From Aquamicrobium sp. (GTDB lineage Bacteria > Pseudomonadota > Alphaproteobacteria > Rhizobiales > Rhizobiaceae), in contig JAHHDT010000006.1 of assembly GCA_019739225.1 (NCBI GenBank), forward strand, positions 1,039,501 to 1,103,500: a stretch of 64,000 nucleotides of DNA, read 5' to 3'. Positions within the stretch are counted from its first letter, which is position 1. Every line of letters starts with the position of its first letter. The position numbers and the translations under genes are program-made. The notes below the pieces were generated by a model, which searched no databases, had not been told where the DNA came from, and saw nothing but the letters and a program-made list of their open reading frames with translations. Below are positions 27,282 through 35,435 of the stretch, piece by piece.

Positions 27282-28109
27282 TCACCCGCCGCGCAAGTTC
27301 TCCATTTCCCGGATGCGTTTCGCGCTCACATCTTCCAGCTTGCGCGTCAGGTCGCCGATGAGCGCTTCGGCAACCAGGAACAGTGCGACGGACGAGTCCC
27401 ACGCGGAGGGGACAGCGGTGCGTCCCGCGACGACGTGCCGGGCGTAACGCGCGATCGGGGAAAGCCATTGATCGGTAAGCAGAATGATCTGGGCGCCGCG
27501 CCCGTGGGCCGCCTCTGCGAGCCGCAGCAGGCTCTCCTGGTAGCGCCGGATGTCGAAGATCACCACGACGTCGTTGCGGCCTATGTCGATCAGCCGGTCG
27601 CGCCAGTTGCTTTCCTGGCCGTTCAAGTGCTGTACGCCCGGCCGCACGATGGCCAGGTGAGCGGCCATGTATGCGGCGACAGGATCGGTGAACCGGCCAC
27701 CGACGAGATAGACCTTGCCGCGCCGGTTGGACAGGACGCCGACGATGTCGTCCACCTGGCGCTCGGAGAGATGGCGAAAGGTTTCTCGCACGTTCTCGAT
27801 CGCCGCCGCGACAAAGGGCGTGGTGTGTCGATCGGAATCCGGGCCGGTTGCCCGGGAGAGCGGAGACTGAAGCTGCGCGGCAAGTTCATCTTGCAGCCGT
27901 GCCTGGAAGTCCGCGTAGTTCTGAAATCCGAGCCGTGCAACGAAGCGCAGGATTGTCGGTGACGATACGCCGGCCTGGGCCGAAAATTCGGCCACCGTGC
28001 GTAGTCCGGTCAGCGGGTAATTTGCGATCAGAATCTGCGCGGCGCGCCTTTCGCCGGCCGGCATCTGGTCCATCCGGTCGGCAATCAGTTCGGCGATGCT
28101 TGTGGTCAT
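27282..28109 (-). CDS. MurR/RpiR-family transcriptional regulator
   Basis: About 275 residues. The N-terminal HTH_6 domain (about 1-80, 'TVAEFSAQAGVSSPTILRFVARLGFQNYADFQ') binds DNA and the C-terminal SIS domain (about 110-260) senses a phosphorylated or otherwise anionic small molecule. The ATG at 28109 is chosen because the protein then begins at the family-typical 'MTTSIAELIADRMDQMPAGE'; a TTG-initiated extension to 28166 is possible. It is divergent from the glutamine synthetase-like gene and most likely controls that operon through the 126-nt region between them. Confidence 0.9.
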   Translation of the reverse strand: MTTSIAELIADRMDQMPAGERRAAQILIANYPLTGLRTVAEFSAQAGVSSPTILRFVARLGFQNYADFQARLQDELAAQLQSPLSRATGPDSDRHTTPFVAAAIENVRETFRHLSERQVDDIVGVLSNRRGKVYLVGGRFTDPVAAYMAAHLAIVRPGVQHLNGQESNWRDRLIDIGRNDVVVIFDIRRYQESLLRLAEAAHGRGAQIILLTDQWLSPIARYARHVVAGRTAVPSAWDSSVALFLVAEALIGDLTRKLEDVSAKRIREMENLRGG

Positions 28110-28130
28110 CTGGCGGCCGTTCGAACGGGT

Positions 28131-28212
28131 TTGACAAACTGTCACGAAGTGTATGAAATCATCCAAGATACCTCAATGCAACCAATCTCGTATCATTCGT
28201 TACATGCGTAAC
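28131..28212. promoter_or_regulatory. Divergent promoter region with candidate RpiR operator
   Basis: TTGACA at 28131-28136 is followed after 15 nt by TATGAA (28152-28157), a plausible though short-spaced plus-strand promoter. A palindrome with arms gttac/gtaac around atgc lies at 28199-28212, and gaca/tgtc arms overlap the -35. Either could be the binding site of the divergently encoded RpiR protein. The assignment is by position only. Confidence 0.4.
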
Positions 28213-28235
28213 GGCGCCGAGCGACGGAGCGGACG

Positions 28236-29606
28236 ATGGCAGGCATGATTTCATTCGATCAGTTGAAGAAGCTCGTCGCCGGCGGCGATATCGACACGGT
28301 GCTCGCCTGCGCGGTCGACATGCAGGGCCGGCTTATCGGCAAGCGTTTCCTGGCGAAGTATTTCGTCGAATCCGCCTATGACGAGACGCATGGCTGCAAC
28401 TATCTGCTGGCCAACGACATCGATATGGAGCCGGTGCCGGGCTACAAGGCGGCAAGCTGGACGAAGGGCTACGGTGACTTCGTGATGAAGCCCGACCTTT
28501 CGACGATCCGCGCGCTGCCCTGGCTCGAAAAGACCGCGCTTGTGCTGTGCGACCTGCAGGATCACCACACGCACGAAGACCTGCCGCACTCGCCGCGCGG
28601 CATACTCAAGCGGCAGGTCGCGCGGCTTAAGGAACGCGGCTATCTCGCCTATTTTGCCTCCGAACTCGAATTCTACCTGTTCGACGAGACGTACGATACC
28701 GCGCGGATGAAGCACTGGAGCGGGCTCGATACGGCATCTCCGTATATCGAGGACTATCTGATCCAGCTCACCTCGAAGGAAGAAGGCGTCATGCGCCGCC
28801 TGCGTAACGAGATGGAAGCGGCGGGGATCCCGATCGAGAACTCCAAGGGCGAGTGGGGACCGGGGCAGGAGGAGATCAACGTCCGCTATGCGGAAGTGCT
28901 GGAGATGGCCGACCGCCACGTCATTCTCAAGAACGGCGCCAAGGAGATCGCCCATTCGGAAGGCAAGGCCATCACCTTCATGGCCAAGTACAACTACGAG
29001 CTCGCCGGCAATTCGAGCCACATCCACAACTCTCTGTGGAGCGCCGATGGGAAGACGCCGCTGTTCTTCGACAAGTCGGCGAAGTGGACGCTGAGCGAAC
29101 TCGGCCAGCAATGGGCGGCAGGCCAGCTTCGCTATGCCAAGGAATTCACCTGGTTCCTCGCGCCTTACATCAACTCCTACAAGCGGTTTCAGGCGGGCAC
29201 CTTCGCGCCGACCAAGATCATGTGGAGCGAAGACAACCGCACTGCCGGCTTCCGCCTGTGCGGGATGGGCACCAAGGGCATCCGTATGGAGTGCCGCATC
29301 GGCGGCGCCGACCTCAACCCCTACCTCGCCTTCGCGGCGCTGATCGCAGCCGGCCTTGCAGGCATCGACGAGAAGCTTGAACTGCAGGAGCCGTTCGTCG
29401 GCGATGCTTATCGGGCCAACCGCCTGACAGAGATACCAAAGACGCTGCGCGAGGCTATCGACACGATGGCAAAGTCGAAGATGCTGAAGCAAGCCTTCGG
29501 CGACGAGGTGATTGACCATTATCTCCACACCGCCCGGTGGGAGCAGATGGAGTACGATCGCCGCGTGACCGACTGGGAGCTGCATCGCGGCTTCGAGAGA
29601 TATTAG
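28236..29606 (+). CDS. Glutamine synthetase-family gamma-glutamyl-amide synthetase
   Basis: A 456-residue member of the glutamine synthetase superfamily in the PuuA/GlnT/IpuC group rather than housekeeping GlnA. Metal- and substrate-site motifs are present: 'ELEFYLFDE', 'GNSSHIHNSLW', 'NSYKRFQAGTFAPTKIMW' and 'ECRIGGADLNPYLAFAA'. Such enzymes ligate glutamate to an amine with ATP, giving a gamma-glutamyl amide. The downstream aldehyde and alcohol dehydrogenases suggest the amine is an amino alcohol or diamine. GGAG at 7 nt supports ATG 28236. Regulation by the divergent RpiR protein is likely. Confidence 0.9.
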   Translation: MAGMISFDQLKKLVAGGDIDTVLACAVDMQGRLIGKRFLAKYFVESAYDETHGCNYLLANDIDMEPVPGYKAASWTKGYGDFVMKPDLSTIRALPWLEKTALVLCDLQDHHTHEDLPHSPRGILKRQVARLKERGYLAYFASELEFYLFDETYDTARMKHWSGLDTASPYIEDYLIQLTSKEEGVMRRLRNEMEAAGIPIENSKGEWGPGQEEINVRYAEVLEMADRHVILKNGAKEIAHSEGKAITFMAKYNYELAGNSSHIHNSLWSADGKTPLFFDKSAKWTLSELGQQWAAGQLRYAKEFTWFLAPYINSYKRFQAGTFAPTKIMWSEDNRTAGFRLCGMGTKGIRMECRIGGADLNPYLAFAALIAAGLAGIDEKLELQEPFVGDAYRANRLTEIPKTLREAIDTMAKSKMLKQAFGDEVIDHYLHTARWEQMEYDRRVTDWELHRGFERY

Positions 29607-29643
29607 GGCGCACCAGACTGAAAACGGCTGCGGAGATTTCCAA

Positions 29644-31026
29644 GTGGAAACCATCAAACTCAAGTCACCCATCGATGGCTCGGTCTATGCCGAGCGGCCC
29701 GTGGCGACCGAAGCCGAGATCGGCGCTGCGGTCGAACGCGCCAGGTCGGCGCAGCTTGCATGGGCAGGCACACCGATCGACGAGAAGGCTAAATATCTTC
29801 TGGCCTTCGTTGAAGCGCTCGTCGCTATGAACGACGACATCGTGCCCGAACTTGCCTGGCAGATGGGGCGCCCCGTGCGGTATGGCGGCGAGAAGGGCGG
29901 TGTGGAAGAACGCACCCGCTACATGGTCGCTCTGGCGGAAAAGGCGTTGGCGCCGTTCATTCCCGAGGAGCGTCCCGGTTTTCGCCGTTATCTCAAGCGC
30001 GAGCCGCTGGGCGTCGTCTTCGTAATCGCGCCGTGGAATTATCCCTATCTGACCGCGGTGAACTCGATCGTGCCGGCGCTGATGGCCGGCAATGCCGTGA
30101 TCCTCAAACATGCAGCGCAGACGCTGCTGGTCGGCGAGCGTTTCCAGGCGGCTTTCGACAAGGCCGGCCTGCCCAAGGGCCTGTTCCAGAACATCGTCTT
30201 GAGCCATTCCCAGACCGAGAAGCTGCTCGGCTCCGGCAAAGTCGATCATTGCAACTTCACCGGCTCGGTGGCGGGTGGTCGCGCGATCGAGAAGGCGGCC
30301 GCCGGCACCTTCATGACGCTGGGTCTGGAGCTCGGCGGCAAGGATCCAGCCTATGTGCTGCCAGACGTGAAGCTCGACCATGCCATCGCCAATCTCGTCG
30401 ATGGCGCCTTTTACAATTCGGGCCAATGCTGCTGCGGCATCGAGCGCGTCTATGTGCACGAGAAGGTCTACGACGATTTCGTCGAGGGCTTCATCGCCGA
30501 GACGAAGAATTATGTCGTCGGTAGCCCGCTCGATCAGTCCACGACCATGGGCCCGATGGCGCAGGCGCGCTTTGCCGATTTCATCCGCGAGCAGAAGGCG
30601 GAAGCGCTGCGCAAGGGGGCGGCCGCGCATATCGGCATGAAGGTCGAAGGCGACCGTGAAGGCTCGCCCTATATCGCGCCGGAAGTGCTGACCGGCGTCA
30701 ACCACCAGATGAGCGTGATGCGCGAGGAAAGCTTCGGCCCGATCGTCGGCATCATGAAGGTGCGTGACGACGAGGAAGCCATCGCGCTGATGAACGACAG
30801 CCCCTACGGGCTCACCGCATCGCTGTGGACCACCGACACGGACCACGCCGCGCGTCTGGGCGACCGGATCGAGACCGGCACAGTATTCATGAACCGCTGC
30901 GACTACGTCGATCCCGGTCTCGTCTGGACCGGCGTCAAGGACACCGGCAAGGGCGGCGCGATGGGGCTGGTCGGTTACGAGAACCTGACGCGGCCGAAGA
31001 GCTATCATTTGCGGGAAGCGATTTAG
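29644..31026 (+). CDS. Aldehyde dehydrogenase family protein
   Basis: A 460-residue NAD(P)-dependent aldehyde dehydrogenase. The catalytic Cys lies in 'NSGQCCCGIERVYV' (two extra Cys adjoin it), the general-base Glu in 'LGLELGGKDPAYVL', and the cofactor motif is 'GSVAGGRAI'. It starts at GTG 29644, 8 nt after GGAG, and is 37 nt after the glutamine synthetase-like gene, so same operon. It would oxidise an aldehyde, plausibly a gamma-glutamyl-protected amino aldehyde, to the acid. Confidence 0.92.
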   Translation: METIKLKSPIDGSVYAERPVATEAEIGAAVERARSAQLAWAGTPIDEKAKYLLAFVEALVAMNDDIVPELAWQMGRPVRYGGEKGGVEERTRYMVALAEKALAPFIPEERPGFRRYLKREPLGVVFVIAPWNYPYLTAVNSIVPALMAGNAVILKHAAQTLLVGERFQAAFDKAGLPKGLFQNIVLSHSQTEKLLGSGKVDHCNFTGSVAGGRAIEKAAAGTFMTLGLELGGKDPAYVLPDVKLDHAIANLVDGAFYNSGQCCCGIERVYVHEKVYDDFVEGFIAETKNYVVGSPLDQSTTMGPMAQARFADFIREQKAEALRKGAAAHIGMKVEGDREGSPYIAPEVLTGVNHQMSVMREESFGPIVGIMKVRDDEEAIALMNDSPYGLTASLWTTDTDHAARLGDRIETGTVFMNRCDYVDPGLVWTGVKDTGKGGAMGLVGYENLTRPKSYHLREAI

Positions 31027-31049
31027 GACAGCCATGAATCCCCACCGCG

Positions 31050-31209
31050 TCATCCCAGAAACCGAAGCGAAGCGGAGGTTATCCGGGACCTATTGGTCGG
31101 TGCATCGTCGAGCGCGGACCGGTCCTCGCGTCAGCGCGAAACCGCAAATCGGCCGCGCTGCTCAGTGGGTCCCGGCTCTCCCCCGCTTGCCTGGGTCGGC
31201 CGGGATGAA
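31050..31209. repeat. Imperfect inverted repeat of rhizobial REP-like type
   Basis: Left arm 31050-31090 ('tcatccc...ccgggacc') and right arm 31167-31209 ('gggtcccgg...ccgggatgaa') are roughly reverse complements with a GC-rich, gapped match. I recall the 'tcatccc ... tccgggac' unit as common between genes in Mesorhizobium-like genomes. It occupies the 200-nt gap between the aldehyde dehydrogenase and alcohol dehydrogenase genes. It could attenuate or process the operon mRNA; nothing else is seen in the gap. Confidence 0.6.
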
Positions 31210-31235
31210 GAATTTGCATTGTGAAAGATAAACCC

Positions 31236-32408
31236 ATGACCAATCTCGTCTCCAAATGGAACTACCCCACGACGATCCGCTTCGGCGCGGGCCGCATTGC
31301 CGAGCTGCCGGAGGTGCTCAGGGACACGGGCATCGCCAATCCGCTGTTCGTCACGGATCCCGGACTTGCGAAGTTGCCGGTGGTTGCCTCGACGCTGAAG
31401 CTGCTTGCGGATGCCGGCGTAGCGCACGGCGTGTTCTCAGACGTGAAGCCCAATCCGGTGGAATCGAACCTTTATGCCGGCGTCGAGGTCTTCAAGGCCG
31501 GCGGGCACGACGGCGTCATCGCCTTCGGCGGCGGCTCGGCTCTCGACCTCGGCAAGCTGATCGCCTTTCAGGCGCACCAGTCCCGCCCGGTCTGGGATTT
31601 CGAGGACATCGGCGACTGGTGGACCCGGGCTGATGCCTCACGGATCACGCCCATCGTGGCCGTGCCGACGACGGCCGGCACCGGTTCCGAGGTCGGGCGC
31701 GCGGGCGTGCTGACGCACGAAGCGAGCCACACCAAGAAGGTCATCTTCCACCCGAAGATGATGCCGGCCATCGTCATTGCCGACCCGGAGCTGACGGCGG
31801 GCATGCCGCCCTTCATCACCGCCGGCACCGGCATGGACGCACTGGCCCACTGTCTGGAAGCCTATTGCGCGCCGGGCTACCATCCGATGGCCGACGGCAT
31901 CGCGGTCGAGGGCGTGCGCCTCGTCTTCGAGAACCTGCCGAAGGCGTTTGCGAACGGCTCCGACCTCACGGCGCGGGCGCACATGATGTCGGCTGCCGCG
32001 ATGGGCGCCACCGCCTTCCAGAAGGGGCTGGGCGCGATCCATTCGCTGTCGCACCCCATCGGCGCGCTCTACGACACCCATCACGGCATGACCAACGCCG
32101 TCTTCATGCCCTACGTGCTGGCCTTCAACCGCTCCGCCATCGAGGTCCGCATCGAAAGGCTGGCAGCCTATTGCGGCATCGCAGGTGGCTTCGACGGGTT
32201 TGCTGACGCGGTCCTCAATCTGCGCCGCGAACTGGGCGTGCCGCACACGCTGCCGGCGTTCATCGACGGCTTCGCACCGGATCAGGCACGCAAGAACCTG
32301 ATCGCCGACATGGCGATCGTTGATCCTACGGCAGGCGGCAATCCGATCGAGCTGACCAGGGACGGTGCCCTGTCGCTTCTGAACGACGCGATCGAAGGCA
32401 AGCTCTGA
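31236..32408 (+). CDS. Iron-containing alcohol dehydrogenase
   Basis: A 390-residue group III (Fe-dependent) alcohol dehydrogenase. The NAD site is 'GGGSALDLGKLIAF' and 'PTTAGTGSEVGRAGVLT'. Metal ligands are expected in 'GMDALAHCLEAYCAPGYHP' (Asp, His) and the two His of 'LSHPIGALYDTHHGMTNA'. ATG 31236 gives the usual N terminus; GTG 31221 is an in-frame alternative. It would interconvert an alcohol and an aldehyde and supply the aldehyde dehydrogenase upstream. Although an inverted repeat intervenes, the shared strand and theme suggest one operon. Confidence 0.91.
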   Translation: MTNLVSKWNYPTTIRFGAGRIAELPEVLRDTGIANPLFVTDPGLAKLPVVASTLKLLADAGVAHGVFSDVKPNPVESNLYAGVEVFKAGGHDGVIAFGGGSALDLGKLIAFQAHQSRPVWDFEDIGDWWTRADASRITPIVAVPTTAGTGSEVGRAGVLTHEASHTKKVIFHPKMMPAIVIADPELTAGMPPFITAGTGMDALAHCLEAYCAPGYHPMADGIAVEGVRLVFENLPKAFANGSDLTARAHMMSAAAMGATAFQKGLGAIHSLSHPIGALYDTHHGMTNAVFMPYVLAFNRSAIEVRIERLAAYCGIAGGFDGFADAVLNLRRELGVPHTLPAFIDGFAPDQARKNLIADMAIVDPTAGGNPIELTRDGALSLLNDAIEGKL

Positions 32409-32454
32409 CGCTGGCTGCTGACGCCGCTCAAGTGCCAGTGTCGCAGCTTTCACG

Positions 32455-32480
32455 GCACCGCTCACACGACTGAGCGGTGC
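32455..32480 (+). terminator. Hairpin, possible terminator lacking a T run
   Basis: A perfect 10-bp stem (gcaccgctca / tgagcggtgc) with a 6-nt loop lies 46 nt after the alcohol dehydrogenase stop and 34 nt before the end of the convergent VOC gene. No T run follows on either strand, so it may be a 3'-end stabiliser or Rho-assisted stop rather than a classical intrinsic terminator. Confidence 0.5.
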
Positions 32481-32514
32481 TGAGGCAAGCGTCCGAAACG
32501 TTGCGCTTTCGTGT

Positions 32515-32961
32515 TCAGCCCTGCTGGGGTTTCCAGTCTGGCGAAGGGATGACGTTGACCATCCAGGGGACGCCGAACTTGTCGACCAGCGAACCGAAGC
32601 CGGGAGACCAGAAGGTTTCGCCGAACGGCATGATGGCCTTCCCCCCTTCAGACAACTGGTCGAACCAGCGTTGACCTTCGGCATTGTCCTCGGTGTGCAG
32701 CGTGACATCGAAGCCGTTCTTCGGCTTGTCGATGTTGGGTGCCCAGTCGGTATCCATGTCGGCACCCATCAGCGCCTGATCGCCGATCTCCAGCCAGCAG
32801 TGCATCAGCCATGTCTTGTACTTCTCATCGCTGATCGGCATGTCGGGTGGCCCGTCGGCATAGGGCATGGCCGCGGTAATTTTTCCGCCCAGCACCTTGG
32901 CGTAGAACTCGAAAGCCTCGCGACACTGGCCCTGAAAGCTCAGGCTCGTTACGATCTTCAT
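32515..32961 (-). CDS. VOC-superfamily (PhnB/3-demethylubiquinone methyltransferase-like) protein
   Basis: A 148-residue vicinal-oxygen-chelate protein of the PhnB/YjdN type: 'TSLSFQGQCREAFEFYAKVLGGKI' is the N-terminal signature and 'DTDWAPNIDKPKNGFDVTLHTEDNAEGQRWFDQLSEGG' the middle. Despite the common database name these small proteins are not methyltransferases, and their function is generally unknown. AAGGA about 10 nt before the ATG is the ribosome site. The gene stands alone, facing away from yeiH. Confidence 0.88.
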   Translation of the reverse strand: MKIVTSLSFQGQCREAFEFYAKVLGGKITAAMPYADGPPDMPISDEKYKTWLMHCWLEIGDQALMGADMDTDWAPNIDKPKNGFDVTLHTEDNAEGQRWFDQLSEGGKAIMPFGETFWSPGFGSLVDKFGVPWMVNVIPSPDWKPQQG

Positions 32962-33437
32962 GGCTGATTTCCTTCCCTGATCGGATTGAGACTGTCACGG
33001 TAGATCAAGTGGCCGGGAGACGCCGAACCGGCCTGACACCCGCGCCAAGCGCATGCCGCAGCCATTGACCCGCCTCGACGCCATTGCCATCTCTCCCCAC
33101 ACTGCCTCGGTGGTCTTTCGTGACCGGCCGCCGGTTTTGTATGTTGATATCAACGTAGCTATCCGGCGAATGTCAACATCGCAGATGCAGGCTCCTGACA
33201 TGCAGTGTATTCCGCGTGAAAACGGCTGACGTTCGAAGGAAACGGCACCCCGCAGGGGCGTGGCTGAAGCTTGTTAACAGCACATCACCTGGGAAATATC
33301 CGTTCCAACCCTCGACCTGGCGCCATCATCGGCACAGCCGAACGGAATGATCGTTATTTCCCGTTGGAGCGAATGGTCCGATCAGTCGTAATTGACAGCC
33401 GCAAAATCATTTCGCCAAACGAGTTCTGAAAATTGCT
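32962..33437. other. Intergenic region of 476 nt with two inverted repeats
   Basis: No convincing gene is seen between the divergent VOC and yeiH genes; a 68-codon minus-strand frame at 32995-33201 resembles nothing I know. At 33143-33154 lies the perfect 12-bp palindrome gttgatatcaac. At 33291-33306 and 33344-33362 a longer imperfect inverted repeat ('gggaaatatccgttcc' and its counterpart ending 'cgttatttccc') lies 75-150 nt before yeiH. Both are candidate regulator sites for the flanking genes. Confidence 0.5.
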
Positions 33438-34493
33438 ATGACGACCCGTAACGATGCGATTCCGACGCTGGGACGCGGCGGCCGCTCTTGGTATGAGGAT
33501 GGACGTGGGCGGATCGGCCACTGGCTTCCGGGGCTGGTGCTGGTGGGAACGATCACCGCAGCAGCTTACGGCCTGCGAAGCCTCCCCGGTCTCTCCAATC
33601 TGAGTCCCATTATTCTCGGCGTAATCATCGGCGTGCTGCTAGGCAACATCGCGCCACTGCAGCGTCAATTCGAGGCGGGTGTTGCTTTATCCGGCAAGGG
33701 GCTGCTTCGTGCGGCAGTGGCGATGCTGGGGCTTCAGGTCACCATCGGGCAGCTTCTGGGCATAGGTGCCTGGGGGCTTTTCAGCGCCGCGTTCGTGCTC
33801 TTCGTTACCTTCTTCGCCACCCTGGCCATCGGACGGGCGATGAATATCTCGCCGCAACTGACGGTTCTCATTGCCTCCGGCACATCTGTGTGCGGGGCCG
33901 CGGCGATCGCTGGTGCCAATAGTGCGATAAAGGCGCCCGACGAAGACGTGACCTATGCGATCGGCTGTATCACCCTTTTCGGTACCATTGCCATGTTCGC
34001 CTATCCGGCAATCGGACATTTCCTGGGCCTGGAAGGACGGCAGTACGGTCTCTGGATAGGACTGTCGGTGCACGAAGTGGCACAAGTCGTAGGCGCCGGT
34101 TTCCAGGGCGGCGACCAGGCGGGACAGACGGCGGTGATCGCCAAGCTGGCCCGCGTACTGCTTTTGGCCGTTCTGGTGTTCGGCCTCGCGCTCCATTTCT
34201 CACCTCGTTACAACAGTGGGCAGGTACGGGAGGCGACCCGACCTCCACTCGTGCCGGTCTTCATCATTGCGTTTCTGGCGCTTTGCATTGCCAACTCGGC
34301 AGGCATAGTCCCCGAGGCGCTACGATTGACGCTGATCGAGATCACTCCGGTGATGCTGACCGCGGCGCTCGCAGCGCTGGGGCTTGGAACGCGCTTCAAT
34401 CGGCTCCGACAATTGGGGATGAAACCGCTCGTGCTATGTGCGATAGCCACTGGCCTGATTGCTGTCCTGTCCCTTATTCTCGTTGTCGGTTGA
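33438..34493 (+). CDS. yeiH: YeiH-family putative sulfate exporter
   Basis: A 351-residue inner-membrane protein with about 10 hydrophobic segments of the YeiH/UPF0324 family. The repeated 'AVAMLGLQVTIGQLLGIG' and 'LIASGTSVCGAAAIAGANSAIKA' segments and 'LSVHEVAQVVGAGFQ' are diagnostic. Family members are annotated as putative sulfate exporters; evidence for the substrate is thin. A LysR-type regulator follows 48 nt downstream on the same strand; in enterobacteria the yeiH neighbour is the LysR protein YeiE, transcribed divergently. The start ATG has no obvious ribosome site. Confidence 0.88.
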   Translation: MTTRNDAIPTLGRGGRSWYEDGRGRIGHWLPGLVLVGTITAAAYGLRSLPGLSNLSPIILGVIIGVLLGNIAPLQRQFEAGVALSGKGLLRAAVAMLGLQVTIGQLLGIGAWGLFSAAFVLFVTFFATLAIGRAMNISPQLTVLIASGTSVCGAAAIAGANSAIKAPDEDVTYAIGCITLFGTIAMFAYPAIGHFLGLEGRQYGLWIGLSVHEVAQVVGAGFQGGDQAGQTAVIAKLARVLLLAVLVFGLALHFSPRYNSGQVREATRPPLVPVFIIAFLALCIANSAGIVPEALRLTLIEITPVMLTAALAALGLGTRFNRLRQLGMKPLVLCAIATGLIAVLSLILVVG

Positions 34494-34541
34494 GGGTGTT
34501 CCCGGCGGAACCGGTGATCGCAGATCGGACATGAACCAGGC

Positions 34542-35435
34542 ATGACACTTGACCAACTCAGAATTTTTCTGGAGGTCGCGCGCCACCAGCACGTGACGCG
34601 AGCGTCGGAGGCTTTAAACCTTACGCAATCGAGCGTCAGCGGCGCAATCAAAGCGCTGGAAAATCGTCATGGGGTGCGTCTGTTCGATCGCATGGGCAGA
34701 CGGATCGTCCTGACTGCGGAAGGATCGATGTTCCTGCCGGTGGCGGAGGAACTGCTCGCCAATGCCGGCAATGCCGAGCGTCTCCTTGAGGATCTGAGCG
34801 GCACGGGCATCGGCAAGCTTCACATCTTCACCAGCCAGACGATTGCCAGTCACTGGCTACCGCAGCGCCTGAGAGCCTTCCGCGAAACCTGGCCCCGCGT
34901 GACGATCGAACTGCTGGTGGGCAATACCGGCCAGTGCGTTGCAGCGATTGAAGCGGGTACGACAGATGTCGCGTTCATCGAGGCAAAGGTGGATGAGCAT
35001 TTTCTCGACCAGACACTGGTGGGTGCCGACGAGTTGTGCCTGGTCGCTGGCACGCTTCACCCCTGGGTTGACGTGCCACCGAAGGATTTGTCCGAACTTT
35101 TTTCCACCCGCTGGATCATGCGCGAGAAAGGATCGGGGACGCGCTCGACGTTCGAGGCTGAACTCCGAAGAAACGGGCTCTCGCCTGAGAATCTGGATAT
35201 TCTCTTGGCATTGCCCAGCAACGAAGCGGTGTGCGCGGCAGTCGCCGATAGCGGTTGCGCAACGGTCATCTCCCGCGCCGTTGCTGATCCCTATATCGGT
35301 GCGGGCCGAATGATTGAACTGCCGCTGGCGCTGCCCGGCCGCCCATTCCACATGATCAGGCACAAAGGGCGGCACCGGTCGCATGCGCTAGGGCTTTTGG
35401 AAGAGATGATCCTTCGCAGTGAACTGAAGGGTTAG
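34542..35435 (+). CDS. LysR-family transcriptional regulator (YeiE/CysB-like)
   Basis: A 297-residue LysR regulator: winged HTH at the N terminus ('FLEVARHQHVTRASEALNLTQSSVSGAIKALENRHGVRLFDR') and a periplasmic-binding-protein-like effector domain (about 90-295; 'GKLHIFTSQTIASHWLPQRL'). Pairing with yeiH suggests it controls that gene, perhaps through the inverted repeat upstream of it. The stop codon overlaps the convergent biotin carboxylase stop by 4 nt. Confidence 0.9.
   Translation: MTLDQLRIFLEVARHQHVTRASEALNLTQSSVSGAIKALENRHGVRLFDRMGRRIVLTAEGSMFLPVAEELLANAGNAERLLEDLSGTGIGKLHIFTSQTIASHWLPQRLRAFRETWPRVTIELLVGNTGQCVAAIEAGTTDVAFIEAKVDEHFLDQTLVGADELCLVAGTLHPWVDVPPKDLSELFSTRWIMREKGSGTRSTFEAELRRNGLSPENLDILLALPSNEAVCAAVADSGCATVISRAVADPYIGAGRMIELPLALPGRPFHMIRHKGRHRSHALGLLEEMILRSELKG

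Noticed and set aside
32995..33201. 68-codon minus-strand frame upstream of the VOC gene, checked as a possible ArsR remnant
   Set aside because: No helix-turn-helix or other family signature is visible, and it starts within a palindromic intergenic region.
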